Under the pieces are notes generated by a model. The model did no database searches, had not been told where the DNA came from, and saw only the letters and a program-made list of their open reading frames with translations. 64,000 nucleotides of DNA, taken from assembly GCF_050436995.1 (NCBI RefSeq), contig NC_134758.1, positions 6,634,001 through 6,698,000 of the forward strand. The letters run 5' to 3'. The DNA comes from Anticarsia gemmatalis. Taxonomy: Eukaryota; Arthropoda; Insecta; Lepidoptera; Erebidae. A program made the translations under genes and the position numbers. Below are positions 22,575-33,560 of this stretch, piece after piece (positions within the stretch are counted from its first letter, which is position 1; every line of letters starts with the position of its first letter).

Positions 22575-23257
22575 CTTCTCACCTATTTGATTATTTGCAA
22601 TTAAATTAAACCCCACTACCAAATGGGATTCATAGCATGGAAGAGAAAGAGGGAGAGAGAGAGAGAATAAACAGTCAAAAAAAATCTTACTGTTTTAAAA
22701 AATAACACTTAATAGGCATATTGTTAGTACCAGAAAAATCAAATCTATGCGTCTAAAAGTCTCGTCTTTAGAAAGCTGTTTCCAAATATGCGTTAATAAG
22801 TATTAGAGTCAGCTAAAAATATCTGGTCGTCTTTAAAAGTAAAGCAAAAAACTGACTATTTCATTTTAATTTATTTTATAAAGCAGCAATATAATTGTAG
22901 ATACATTTCACAGGCTAATAATGAAACTATTTCATTAATGTAATAAGGTTCCGTATTATATTAAAGTATTATTTCAATATATATTTTCCGTCTGGAGTCT
23001 GCTTCGCTCGTGTCGAGTTAACAAAGGAAAATCGCATTTATAAAATGGCCAATCCGTAGAACTGATTAAGTGAAATATAAGAGTAATTGTTAATGAGAAA
23101 CTGGACATAAATACGCTTGCTTTACCGGCTTTCTACTAATTATTATCGGCACGTGCCATTTTTACCACGAAAGTGTTAAATGTAATAATAAAGTTTTAAA
23201 TGTTTCTATACACATATAAATGCGTGCTTTGATACTAAGAATAGTATGAAATTTAAC

Positions 23258-23505
23258 GCAGTTTGGCCGCGATAACAGTAGCGCCGCATGTGGTGGGTTC
23301 GAATCCCACCCGGGACAAATATTTTTGTGATGAGCACAAGTATTTGTTCTTAGCGTGGATGTAAATGCATCTATATAAGTATGTATTTAGAAGTATATAA
23401 GCATGTTTATCAGTTGTCTAGTTACCATAGTACAAGCTCTGCTCAGTTTGGAATCAGATGACTGTGCGTGAGTTGTCCAAAAATATTTATTGTTATTTTA
23501 TTTTT
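23258..23505 (+). mobile_element. tRNA-derived SINE
   Basis: It has a canonical Pol III B box, GGTTCGAATCC, at about 23296-23306 and a looser A-box region at 23265-23285. The body is gatgagcac(a)agtatttgttct...gttaccatagtacaagctctgc...gtgcgtgagttgtcc and the tail is rich in TTATT. Another copy is nested at 20354-20552. Confidence 0.8.
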
Positions 23506-23941
23506 ACTATCAACGCACTCGTTAATATGTGTGCAAAGATTCAAATCAAATCCTATTAGTAAATGTTAACTCGTTAATTGAACTTTCCAATTCAGTACCC
23601 AACTAAATATACTTACCTAGAGTTAATTGAAAACCCCGTGTTATTAGGTTAACCAAAATCTAAATTTAGACTAATAAAAATAATACCAGCTTAATCTTTA
23701 GTCAAAGACGAGAATTATATCACTGAAGCATATAAAAATAATATATTTTTGGAAACACTGGTCAATACATATTGACAATTTCTTGTTTGACATTAAGAAA
23801 ACAAGAAAAAAACGATATAAAAAAAAATATTCTCACTAGAACATGGGCAATAGTTGTTTTATATTTTTTAGCTGTTTGTGAAGTGTAAGTAAAGCTCTGC
23901 TCATCCCAGTTTCTACAACTCTTAACTCGAAGCTTTTGACA

Positions 23942-24162
23942 AGTTCCGTGGCGCAGTGGTTAAGGTGGTCGCCACGTAACTACCACTGCGTCGGTAAGCC
24001 GTGGGTTCGATTCCCAATACAATTCCAGCATTATTTACGAAAAAAATATATAGCCTGAGCATTTCAGATGAACCTTTTACGAGTACAAGTTTAATAATTA
24101 CCTAACTACCCAATTCTTAGTGCGGGACATGACTCTTTCTAAAAGGAAAGAAGAAAAAATAA
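23942..24162 (+). mobile_element. tRNA-derived SINE
   Basis: The A box tggcgcagtggttaagg lies near 23950 and the B box GGTTCGATTCC at about 24004-24014. The body ends ...caattcttagtgcgggacatg then an A-rich tail, matching the element at 44665. The two differ by substitutions and a long poly(A) in the latter. Confidence 0.85.
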
Positions 24163-24175
24163 ATTGTAAGTCGCA

Positions 24176-24330
24176 AAAACGTCATCGGTCGTTAATTATC
24201 GACACCGGGAGCGATCAGGCGAGCCGCCGTGATTTCAATTATAAATTAATTAATATTGGTACCGAATCACGTGTCTGAAGTCTGTGACACTCGACTTGAA
24301 GGAAACACCTCGTGATCTTGCTGCACGAGA
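24176..24330. promoter_or_regulatory. Candidate conserved non-coding element
   Basis: It has a dense set of binding-site-like words: cgttaattatcg (homeodomain-like), ttaattaata, cacgtg near 24270, and gcgagccgccgtg. It is a GC-richer patch with no open frame. It is only a candidate. Confidence 0.25.
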
Positions 24331-25002
24331 CCTAATTACTACTAACGACTTGTTACTAATGACGTACTATTGTGTGTTTGTCTGTCACACGTAGGATTAG
24401 TTTATAGTTATCTAAATATCTTAAAAGTACCTATAGATAACCTTCACTCGCATATATATTTGATGTTTTGCTAAAAAAATGAGTTTAGAGAAAGTGATCA
24501 GCAATTTTATATGTTTCCATGATTAAAAAATCGCCTTACGATAGGAATAATACAGATGTCTCTATAGTATTCGTGTAGTTACGCGATTACCGAATATGAG
24601 CTTTCGTATGTTAACCTTTTCAAGGAAATGTTATTGCTTGATATTTTCATTTGCTATTGGAATATTCGCAGTACCACATCATAACAAGTTGACGTTGAAC
24701 TGTTTAATGTACTTTAGATTATTTACACGTATACACAAAGGATATGGCGTAATAAAAATGTTAAACATTTTACTGAATACACCATATTATTATTTTCCCG
24801 CGACCGCTGACCTTTTCTTCAAAACATCTAGTCATTCTCTGTAATAAACACGCGCTAATAACACCTACAAAAGGTGGTGTACACCACGCGCTTTTTGAAG
24901 ACAAAATGGATGACTAATATTCGCGAAAAAGTATAATATTTATTTATGTATTCACATTTTTAAGGCATAATAATTGTATTATGGACTCGAATCTTCGAAT
25001 TT

Positions 25003-25050
25003 CGGGACTAGACCCTTGACCAGCAGTGGGACATTAACAGGCTAAATTTA
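25003..25050 (+). mobile_element. Short SINE/LINE tail remnant
   Basis: gggactagacccttgaccag then cagtgggacattaacaggctaaattta matches the terminal 45 bases of the 42873-43125 element. Confidence 0.6.
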
Positions 25051-25476
25051 TAATGTATCTATTATTAAAATACACTCAATCCAATCGTAGGATGTAACTA
25101 AAATAAATATATGTATACAAAACTGTACTATAGCGTACATCCCTTAGTTACAAATTTTGTTTACAAGATTGAACCTACGATTTGCGTCACAAATCAGATA
25201 TTTATTATCATCCTTATTAAACGGAAACCATAACATTGAGTATAATTAAACGCCGCGTAGGAATGACTCTATTTTTAATGTCTAATGACTTATCTTCAAC
25301 ATCTATGCTGGGTAAAATACACCTACGTGTAATTTCTCAAACATTCATACCTAATTAGGATTCTACACAATAACGCGAAAATACATGCATCTACAACTTC
25401 AAAACCGTCAAAGATTAACATTTCACAACAAGACAAGGAAAGCCAAAAAGCGTTTTCATTTCTTTGTTTTTAATTA

Positions 25477-25560
25477 GCCCATTACGTGTCCCACGTCTGG
25501 GCAAAGGCCTTCCCTCTTTCCTTCTAAATCTATCTGCCCTGTACCGTACCCCGCCACCAT
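25477..25560 (-). mobile_element. Retroposon 3' fragment
   Basis: agcccattacgtgtcccac...ctgggcaaaggccttccctc is the mirrored lepidopteran retroposon tail. It appears related to, but diverged from, the CACTTGGCC family. Confidence 0.5.
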
Positions 25561-26534
25561 AGACCCGTAAAGTAAAGTAATTAAAAGAATACCTAATAAT
25601 CATTCCTACTCTATCTCAAATTTGATACTTGAAACATAATTATTATGTAAGTATTATCTCTCATTGTTTATTACTCTATATCTTAAATTGCTTTTGAGTT
25701 AACCTTTTAAATTCAATCAAAGATAAACTTGACACTAAAACATAGTAATACTGTTGAGGGTTCTGAAAACTTTCCAAAATAAATTATCATGATATTACAA
25801 ATGGTTTTTAGTTACCAATTTAGTTTGAACTATCTTATACACAATACTGAAATTGTCTATAATGTATACAATTTTATTAAAAATCCATGTCTATAATTTT
25901 AAAATCAAATTCTTCTGTTAATTTAGAATGGTTGCAATCTCGTATTATTTAATGTATGCTATTCAATATGGACAAAGCAAATACTAACTAAAATACTCAA
26001 AAGCCTAAATGAATGACCTGTCAAGTTCATTAACGCGATTGTGAATGAAAGTCATCAGTAAAATAAGTCAATGCACTTGTACAATGTGCACATTATTAAC
26101 ATTGTCCAGCCAATATTTAAAAGAGCGCCTACATTAATTTGAAAAGTATCGGGCAAACCGGCCGTTGCTCTAATAAAAGAATAAGGATTGTTTGTGTAAC
26201 TAAAAAGTACCTATAAAGTGTATCACGTGTTGCAAAAACTTATCTGTATACAAGTACTTTAGCTACTTTATAAAGTGTGCTACCATACAATTAGCATTCA
26301 GCTTCAACCTTATTGCCCTACAACACAGAATGGTAGTTGTAAGTAACAGAATAACACTAATGACACGCATTTTATACACAAGTACAGATGTACGCCACAC
26401 TTGCAATGAACTTTACAGATATAACTAATAACAGGATCATAATAGTAGGTACGAAGAACACGGCCGTGCATCTGAGTACGTGTCTGAATGCATGAACAAT
26501 CAGGATCAACACCGCGCATGTGCGAAAAAGCCCA

Positions 26535-26570
26535 TATAAAGCTTGGCAGCCGCCCGCCCGCTTACAGTTC
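26535..26570 (+). promoter_or_regulatory. Core promoter: TATA box and initiator
   Basis: TATAAAG at 26535-26541 and an initiator-like ACAGTTC around 26564-26570. The A at 26566 is 31 bases after the first T. A GC-rich stretch (gcagccgcccgcccgc) lies between them. This predicts a 5' UTR of about 166 bases. Confidence 0.75.
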
Positions 26571-26731
26571 GTGACACACTCAGTGAAGCGACCTTACGCT
26601 CCTAACTCAACAACCACGATCGAGATACGGAAAAGTTTTCTGTAACTACAACTATTGAAAAACGCTATTCTTACGAAATCGGATTTAAAAGTCCAGTGTT
26701 TTCGACGTGCAAGGAAGTGACTGACGTACTT

Positions 26732-27313
26732 ATGAAAAATAAGCTGGGAATCAACTTTTTGGCGAGCGAGAAGTTCGTCGGCGACCTGCCGGTGAACGTG
26801 CTGGAGCAGCAGCGGACGCCGAAGAACAACGGGCGTCGGGAGTCTGTCACTCCGAAGATAGTGGTGTGTCCACCGATCGAGGAAATGACGGAACCAATTC
26901 GTACTCCCCGCGGTGGAAGGCTGCTGAAAGCTCTCAGCAGTCGGCTGTCGCGGCGAAATAACGACTCGGACTCAGTGGGCAGCTCGAGCAGCAGTGACAG
27001 TGGAGAAAACGGCCGGACCGACGATCGCTCATCGTGCTCCGTCAGTGAATCTGGCAGCGACGGCTCCGAGCGCCACCGCCGTCATCGCTCAACAGTATCT
27101 CTGCGCCGTGTTTTCCAAAGCCTGAACATAACATCACGCTCGCAGTCGTGCTCCCCGACGGAACGCTCACGCCAGCCTAAGAAGCAAACACAGCCTAAGC
27201 GGATCCTGCGCCCGCCTGTAACATACACATATGTGCGAGGCCTCTCCGGTCTGCCGACACAGAGGGTTCCACGGCACACAGTCTGCTGCGCCTCGCTGGG
27301 TCTCAACCGATAA
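26732..27313 (+). CDS. Intronless Ser/Arg-rich disordered protein, function unknown
   Basis: A 193-residue single-exon gene. I start at ATG 26732 because the in-frame upstream codon at 26696 is GTG and no earlier in-frame ATG exists before it. Codons are far more GC-rich than the flanks, supporting real coding. Layout: residues 1-30 short and hydrophobic/charged (MKNKLGINFLASEKF); 41-60 with PKIVVCPPIEEMTEPIRTPR; a basic amphipathic stretch GGRLLKALSSRLSRR at 61-75; an acidic Ser-rich linker at 79-112; a basic block then STVSLRRVFQSLNITSRSQSC at 120-140; and a C-terminal motif TYTYVRGLSGLPTQRVPR at 164-181. No signal peptide or membrane segment is visible. The short TATA-driven single-exon form suggests an inducible or developmental regulator (inference). 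I cannot name it. Confidence 0.85.
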   Translation: MKNKLGINFLASEKFVGDLPVNVLEQQRTPKNNGRRESVTPKIVVCPPIEEMTEPIRTPRGGRLLKALSSRLSRRNNDSDSVGSSSSSDSGENGRTDDRSSCSVSESGSDGSERHRRHRSTVSLRRVFQSLNITSRSQSCSPTERSRQPKKQTQPKRILRPPVTYTYVRGLSGLPTQRVPRHTVCCASLGLNR

Positions 27314-28216
27314 AGCAAGCAAACACCATCGGGTCGGACACGGGCGGAGATCAAGACTGGTTAAGATTTACGAGTAGAATAAAAGCGCTAGAAAGACAAG
27401 TTCTTATCATATCAGTAGATAAATGCTGAAACCTGGGCGAGTAGCCGATGTAACGATGTCTTCATAGAGGACCAAGATTGAGGGTGCCGCTGCGGGCGCC
27501 TCGCTCGGGGCGGCTCCGCGGCCCTCGCTGCACGATGAGCTGTGACTCGTTTAGTTGTATTTAAGGGACAATATATAAGACTGTGTACCGATTGAAGATA
27601 GTGGTCGGTTTGTTAAGTATTACTAGTTGACACTTTTACTAACGTCTACACACTGGATATTTTCATTGTTTGCATCAAACTGCACTCTAGAACACCAAAC
27701 TTTATTACGTTAGATTAAATTTCAATCGAATCACACATCAGTGCATGCGTTGAACATCATATAAAGTTAACATAGTTTCAGTAAGTAATGTTTGTACTGG
27801 CGTGGTTTGTCTACGATCGTGTATTGTGAAGTATCTACTTGTATCGTTTTGTTATTCAAGCATAGTGCCTTTCCACCTTTGGAAACTAAGTAGACCTAGA
27901 TATAAAGTATACTATTACTTTAAGAACTGTGTACCTTAATATGATTACTCTATGGTGTGCCGTAAGGAATTTAAATACTCTACAGCATAATACACCACAT
28001 TTCATAGCGTAAATGTACGTTTACTTAATCATCACTTGAAACTGTTTCGAATTTGATACCTATACATATAATAGATGGACTATTTGTCTATAAATTATTG
28101 ATCAGTAATATAATCAGTTGATATTACTGTATACTAAGTAGCTAGTTTAAATATTAAATCAATTAGTTGTAAGTAATTTTTATTGTCAAGTAAAATGGAT
28201 TTTCGTATCTAATAAA
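27314..28216 (+). other. Probable 3' UTR
   Basis: The stretch runs from the stop to the first good poly(A) signal, AATAAA at 28211-28216. It includes a very GC-rich segment at 27483-27541 and is otherwise AT-rich. The extent is inferred; an earlier cleavage site is possible. Confidence 0.45.
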
Positions 28217-29974
28217 ACTATGAAATTAATTTCTGATTTTTAATCCACGTGACCCTTTAACCCTAAGAACAATATGATAAGTTATGAAAGAGCTCGAACA
28301 TAACTAATACATTCTGCAAAGAACAAAATCTTCTAAAATGAAAATGATTATCAAGAGACAATTTTAAATTTCTGAGAAAGTACTTGAAAAGATTTCAAGT
28401 AAACGTTTCTAATATCTTTAAGTAGATACAGAAGCTTTAAAAGTATTATTGAAATGAGACTCAGAATTACATTTACTTATGTATAATTTATGAAGACACT
28501 CGAGATAGAATCACTACACACAATAAGTTCTAACATTAAAAAAGTTTTACAGCCATGTGAATTATGCACTGAAGACAAATGGCCTACTCATGATACTGTC
28601 ATTACGACTTCTAAGATTTCATCAATATTCACAGCGAAAGGTCGTAAAAACATTTAGTACAGGACCATACAAAACATTTGTCATTGAAGCAATTATAGGA
28701 AAATCAACCTATTAGTTATTCTATGAAAGGGAGATACGCAATTCATTTAATTATTTACTTACTAGATATTCGTGGAACACGAGTTTGTGAGCAAAAAGCC
28801 TTAAGTGTTTACGTGAAGCCGTATGTTTTGCTATAAAACCAATATGTTCTTGTAGCCTTTTACTACGCCTACATCGTGGATGGAAATCAGCGGCGGGCCA
28901 GCCTCGGTGCGGTGTGTGTCGATCACCTGCAGTGGTTGTCACGCACGATCACGCCTACGCAACACTCTTACACGTGACCAACTAATGAATCTATGAAATT
29001 TACTACTAAAAATATTGTGTATCACATGCACTGTCATCCTGTATAAAGGGTAATGTATTTTGAAAGGTAACTTCAACTAACAAGGAACCTTATAAATATT
29101 CTCCTTTGATCTGACTTCGGAACAATCTGTGAGCCATATACCTGCAATTATGCGATTCTTTGAGAATATTCAAATGTCAAAACTGTCCTATTGTAAGACG
29201 GCGTACGAGAAGAGGTTGACATTTTCATCCATAATTTAACAATTACTGCACTCGTAGCTATTTTGTTACATCGGAAAAATATTGTCACGTGAAATTCCGT
29301 CACTTGTTTTCATAATATTTGCTCTCACAGTATCTTTCGGATAGGTTATCCGAGACTTTTCCATAAGATGTGGAACTGGCCTGAACTAGTGTAGTAATCT
29401 ATAGGTAGACAAGATTGATCACGTTTTTAAAAAGTACAAAATATACTGGTATGTATAACAGCTCAGCATCAATTTTTAAACCAAATGTTTGCTCCATCTA
29501 ACACGGAAGAATATCCAATAATTTATAAAGAGCTAACAACTAAATAGTCATTATATTTGAACAACTCATTGAACATCTGGTTACAAACTAGGACATTAAG
29601 CAGACAGCTGGTAATAGTAACAATTACTTTCTTCCATTTAATTTCCTTTCATTTATTTTATAATTGTTAATCGTAATTGTAATGTAACTCAAAATGTATT
29701 TGACGTAAATCAAATAGGAAACATAGTTACGGAAGTTTCATATGCACGGACATTTCACCTGTAGTTGGCTGTTTTAATTAACTGCGTTGACCTTTAAATC
29801 CTCGTACACTTCAGTCACGTGTATTAACAATTCTGTTTTTCAATTTATTCTCTTTCAAAAGCATATCTGTTCGTTTGAATACTCATTCAGACATGTTTTT
29901 TTTAAACTATTGAAAAGACTTGTATAAATCCAGTTCCTATTGACATAGCCAGTTGTGTTCTCTGGTCGGTAAAC
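28217..29974. other. Gene-free AT-rich stretch
   Basis: No supportable gene, RNA or recognisable element. The minus frame at 28751-28942 covers a GC-richer patch at 28810-28975 (with cacctgcag, acacgtgacc and gcacgatcacg words) that could be regulatory rather than coding. Confidence 0.4.
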
Positions 29975-30070
29975 GATTTGTGGCTAAAGCAATCGTTGTC
30001 GTGGACATTCCAGTGATGGAAGGCCACTAAGTGGTACTTGAACTGAGTGTCTCCCTGCAAAGTCAATCCT
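29975..30070 (+). mobile_element. Degenerate 5S-rRNA-like SINE head
   Basis: ctaaagcaatcgttgtcgtggacattcc...ggccactaagtgg then ttgaactgagtgtctc aligns with the copy at 37425 (gcgcggtcattccacgggtg, gcgaccgcttagtg, ttgaactgagcatctt) and, more distantly, with the 5S-like block at 52933-52975. Confidence 0.5.
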
Positions 30071-30725
30071 GGTTGTTGTCAATTAAGGCCTTTCAACTGG
30101 ATTGTACAATGTTGACTAAGAAGGCCACTATTTAAGTGAATACGATTAAAGATTACATAGTATCAGGTTTATGCAGGGGTTGGGGGTTTTAGATTTTCCA
30201 ATTTCTTAAAGAATGTTTCAATAGTAGCCCCGAGTTTAACGTTCTCGATATTTGACAACAGATTAGATCCCAGTGCAATCTTAATCACTAACAACGTAAT
30301 TGTAAAGAACATAATTTACAACTTAGGATGACAAGTAATTAGTGTGTCTATAAAATAGCATATATTGAAAATAATACATCAACTTACTAATACTACTTTA
30401 AAACCCATTAAACCATTATAACAGTTCCTGAAATAAAGAAATCTTCAGCTAAAATTATTGGCACCAAGCTAAATAAAAGTCCGGTAACTGCAATGCAGTT
30501 CGGCCATCAAACATTTATAGGACAGTGGGGTACCTTGGTTGAAGCGTCTATATTTAGCTGAAGTTGGGCGCGGTCGACGACCCGCTGCACTATCGACCCG
30601 CGCCCCACAGCCTCTGCAAGCTAAATTATCTAACGCTCGTTATTCTTGCAATGATATTTTGATTTAAAGCAGACTTTTTTTTGGCTGTTAACTTCATTGG
30701 AGGATATTAGAGATTTTTGTCACGG

Positions 30726-30895
30726 AATGCCTCTGTAGCGCGGTCGGTAGTGTAACCGTGTACTGCATATAAGGTCTTTACTTCGATTCACGAGTCGGGC
30801 AAAGTACTATTGGTCTTTTTTAATTTATATATGAATATGTTTCAACAGAAGCGAAGAATTGGTAATAGAATTGCTTCGGCTAGCATAGATGTCAG
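30726..30895 (+). mobile_element. tRNA-derived SINE
   Basis: A-box-like tagcgcggtcggtagtg and B-box-like acttcgattcacgag, then gggcaaagtactattggtc and tttttaattta, are shared with the elements at 9541 and 52147. The 3' end is less clear. Confidence 0.65.
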
Positions 30896-31109
30896 GACAT
30901 ATATGGATATTGTAACAGATTTTATGTCAATAAAATATTTTTGATTTTTGTTTTTTTTTTGTTCCCGTGCCTGTTTTATCTGTACAAAAATAATATTTGA
31001 AATAGTTATTTTTTATTTACAATACATTATTACAAGCGGTCAATAACTCAATACATTACTAATCTAACATAATAAGAAAATCGTAAATGCGTAAGGTCTA
31101 TTAGCATGA

Positions 31110-31275
31110 TTTCCAAAAGTCGGTATTATCCTTACCACTATTGACAATCGACTAACTTTCGACAAATTTTGTATGAAAAACAGATGATCAGCGTCAGCGC
31201 GCCTAGCGGATGCCGTAGGAACAAATTTTGAGTATATTTTAAATGTCAAACTCCCGATACGAGATAGTACCTGTA
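31110..31275. mobile_element. MITE-like element related to 60893-61081
   Basis: Shares aaattttgtatgaaaa, gatcagcg(c), gtcgt/gccgtaggaac and ttttaaatgtcaaa, and cgata near its ends with the 60.9-kb copy. It is diverged, with less clear terminal repeats. The minus frame at 31064-31249 is a by-product. Confidence 0.55.
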
Positions 31276-33230
31276 CAAAATCGAGCTACTAATACTAACA
31301 AGTCAATAATTTTATCGGCTTCACCACGCGCACCATCAAACGTTTTGTTTTACATAAGACTAATCATAATAATATCACGTCCTGAAGCGTCAATCCGGAA
31401 CGACTTTATGTGAAAATAAGGAGATTATTGGTTCGGTTCATCGGCCGAACAAGATTCGCAATAACTTTTTCCGTTGTTCCACGACACACGTTAATCCGTT
31501 GACGTTCTTTATTCATTCATTTGTTGATAATATCTGACACTGCCGTTTTAATAGAAGTCATGTATTATATTTTTAAATACTTTAATTAAATAATTTAATG
31601 GAATATATAGTTCAAAGATTGAAGGATATGTAACTCTTTTTAATTAAATGTATTTGTAAAAAACCACTTTAGAAAATGGGATAAATAAACAGAACCAATT
31701 ACACCAATTTAAAAATTAACATATTATGCTTAATAACCGAGAACATGTACTGGAATGAAACATAAAAACAAGAATACAATCTGTTTTTGCTACCATACAT
31801 CTTTATCAACAGATATCTTCCCACCCAAATTCAGAGCATGATCCCATCTATTTTTCTACTCCTACAGAAATCGTTATCGAATTTCAATATACCCAAACCT
31901 TCAATCAATTTCAATTTCAATATACCCAAAGCTTCATATACAAAAATATAATCGCTCTATCTATTTAAGTTAAGCCACATGAAAATCCAATCAGCAGTAT
32001 TTGAGATTTTCGCTAAATAACTATAAAGTACGTGCAAGGAGTCCTTTTCATAATAAATAGTCATAATATTCATATACAGATTATTACAAAAACAGTGGAA
32101 ACGCACAAAGGTACAGCACCCTTACTCTGATTCTCGCGGGAGGAATCTGGCCCTCTACGACGTTACCATCATAATATATTAGCATAATGTTTGCGTGTCA
32201 CGCTGTGCAAACACGTCTTATAATAACGCGTAATTATTATCTACGGGTTCAAGGCAGTACAAACACATTATAAAACTCTCCACTCATTTTGTATGAACAC
32301 CAAATTCAAAGCAAAGTGTGTTCTGCGTACAAAAAGACGTTTGATATGTACACGACGTGTAATTAACTCTGTGGGCGCAAACCATTTAATATTTACGTTG
32401 CCTGTTATGTTAGTAAGAATAAATGACGTCATATCTCGAAATGGTTTGAAAAGAGTACTTAAAAATATAGTAAACAATGCCAAAGTAATATATTTTAGTT
32501 GAATTATCTTCTTCAATAATGAATTCTATTATCTAGAGAGCTCTACGAGAACGAACTTATGTGTTGTGACTTTTTTGACTTTGCGCAAAGGGGTAATGTG
32601 TAACGCGACCCAGTATCTATTTCAGTAGGCTTAAATGAAGACGCATTCGTTTCTAGTGAATCCTTGATTAAAGCTATTAGTCTTCATTCGGTTCTCTAGA
32701 CGAAGGTACACACAAGTACCTACATATAAAAATAAACTTCAAGGAAGTCGCTGTCTGAAATTAACTCACGAGTGGCGTAATAAAGTAGCAGAAAAAGAGT
32801 TTTTTTGTAGTTGAAGGTTAGTTATGATGAAAAAATCTCTTGTTTATTTATCTTAACCGCATATCCAACGAGTACTCATGTAACTGAGTACTACATGAAC
32901 TTATTAGCAACAACAGTCCTCTTAAGAAGAAGCAAAGAAAGGCTCATAACATAATATTAGTTTAATTTCAATATGTAAATACCCGGCTTCATAAATTATT
33001 ACCAACTGACCTTTGATACATACTAATACCTATTTGGATTACGAATTGTATATTCGACCCCACTTTCAATTCATATCATTAATCATAAACAAACGTTTGC
33101 TTGAGGGGCTGACGTTTTGACGTGTCTAATTTTAGCTCCGAACAACGGCATTGTCGTATTGGGATAGGTATACAAGCACATCTGTGAGCGAAACCTGACG
33201 AGGTTACCAGGAAGGCAACTTTACCCACGG
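31276..33230. other. Gene-free AT-rich stretch
   Basis: Overlapping open frames on both strands at 32268-32516 show no coding signal. One TGACGTCA site lies at 32424-32431. Nothing else is recognised. Confidence 0.4.
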
Positions 33231-33560
33231 GCACCTTGTACAGCCACACAACGAACCCTCACGCACACTACCACGCGTGTGTATTGTAAGCATAAATGTT
33301 AACGTAGAACCTTCCATTGAAAGCGCAACTTCTCCTCTTCCAATAAGTTTTGCCGCCTATACGTTAAATACACGGGGAAGCACGGCGGAACCTGATGCCG
33401 GGGCTGTACTGCCTACGTCACTTGGATCCCATTTTGGGTCAGTAGGTCACGTGAAAGGACTGCAGCTGGGTTGTGCGAAGCAGAGGGGGGCGTAATTTTT
33501 AAACCCAACAGCGTGACGTCATAGTGCGAGCCTTGGACCCCTCGCACACACCTCCCCGCG
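33230..33560. promoter_or_regulatory. GC-rich island with nuclear-receptor-like repeat, E-box and CRE
   Basis: GGGTCA-gt-AGGTCA (direct repeat with 2-base spacing) spans 33436-33449. CACGTG overlaps its end at 33448-33453, and TGACGTCA is at 33514-33521. The island is markedly richer in GC than its surroundings. Open frames on both strands (33277-33495 plus, 33413-33721 minus) lack splice or composition support. It fits an enhancer or promoter better than an exon, but this is inference. Confidence 0.4.

Noticed and set aside
23296..23306. Possible genuine tRNA gene at B-box sites (also 24004, 42918, 44725)
   Set aside because: A cloverleaf cannot be completed, and each is joined to a shared SINE body and tail. 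They are SINE heads.
26696..26731. Start 12 codons upstream of the 193-residue protein
   Set aside because: The codon there is GTG. Eukaryotic initiation at ATG 26732 is far more likely.
27082..27354. 90-codon minus-strand frame
   Set aside because: Mirror of the GC-rich plus-strand coding exon.
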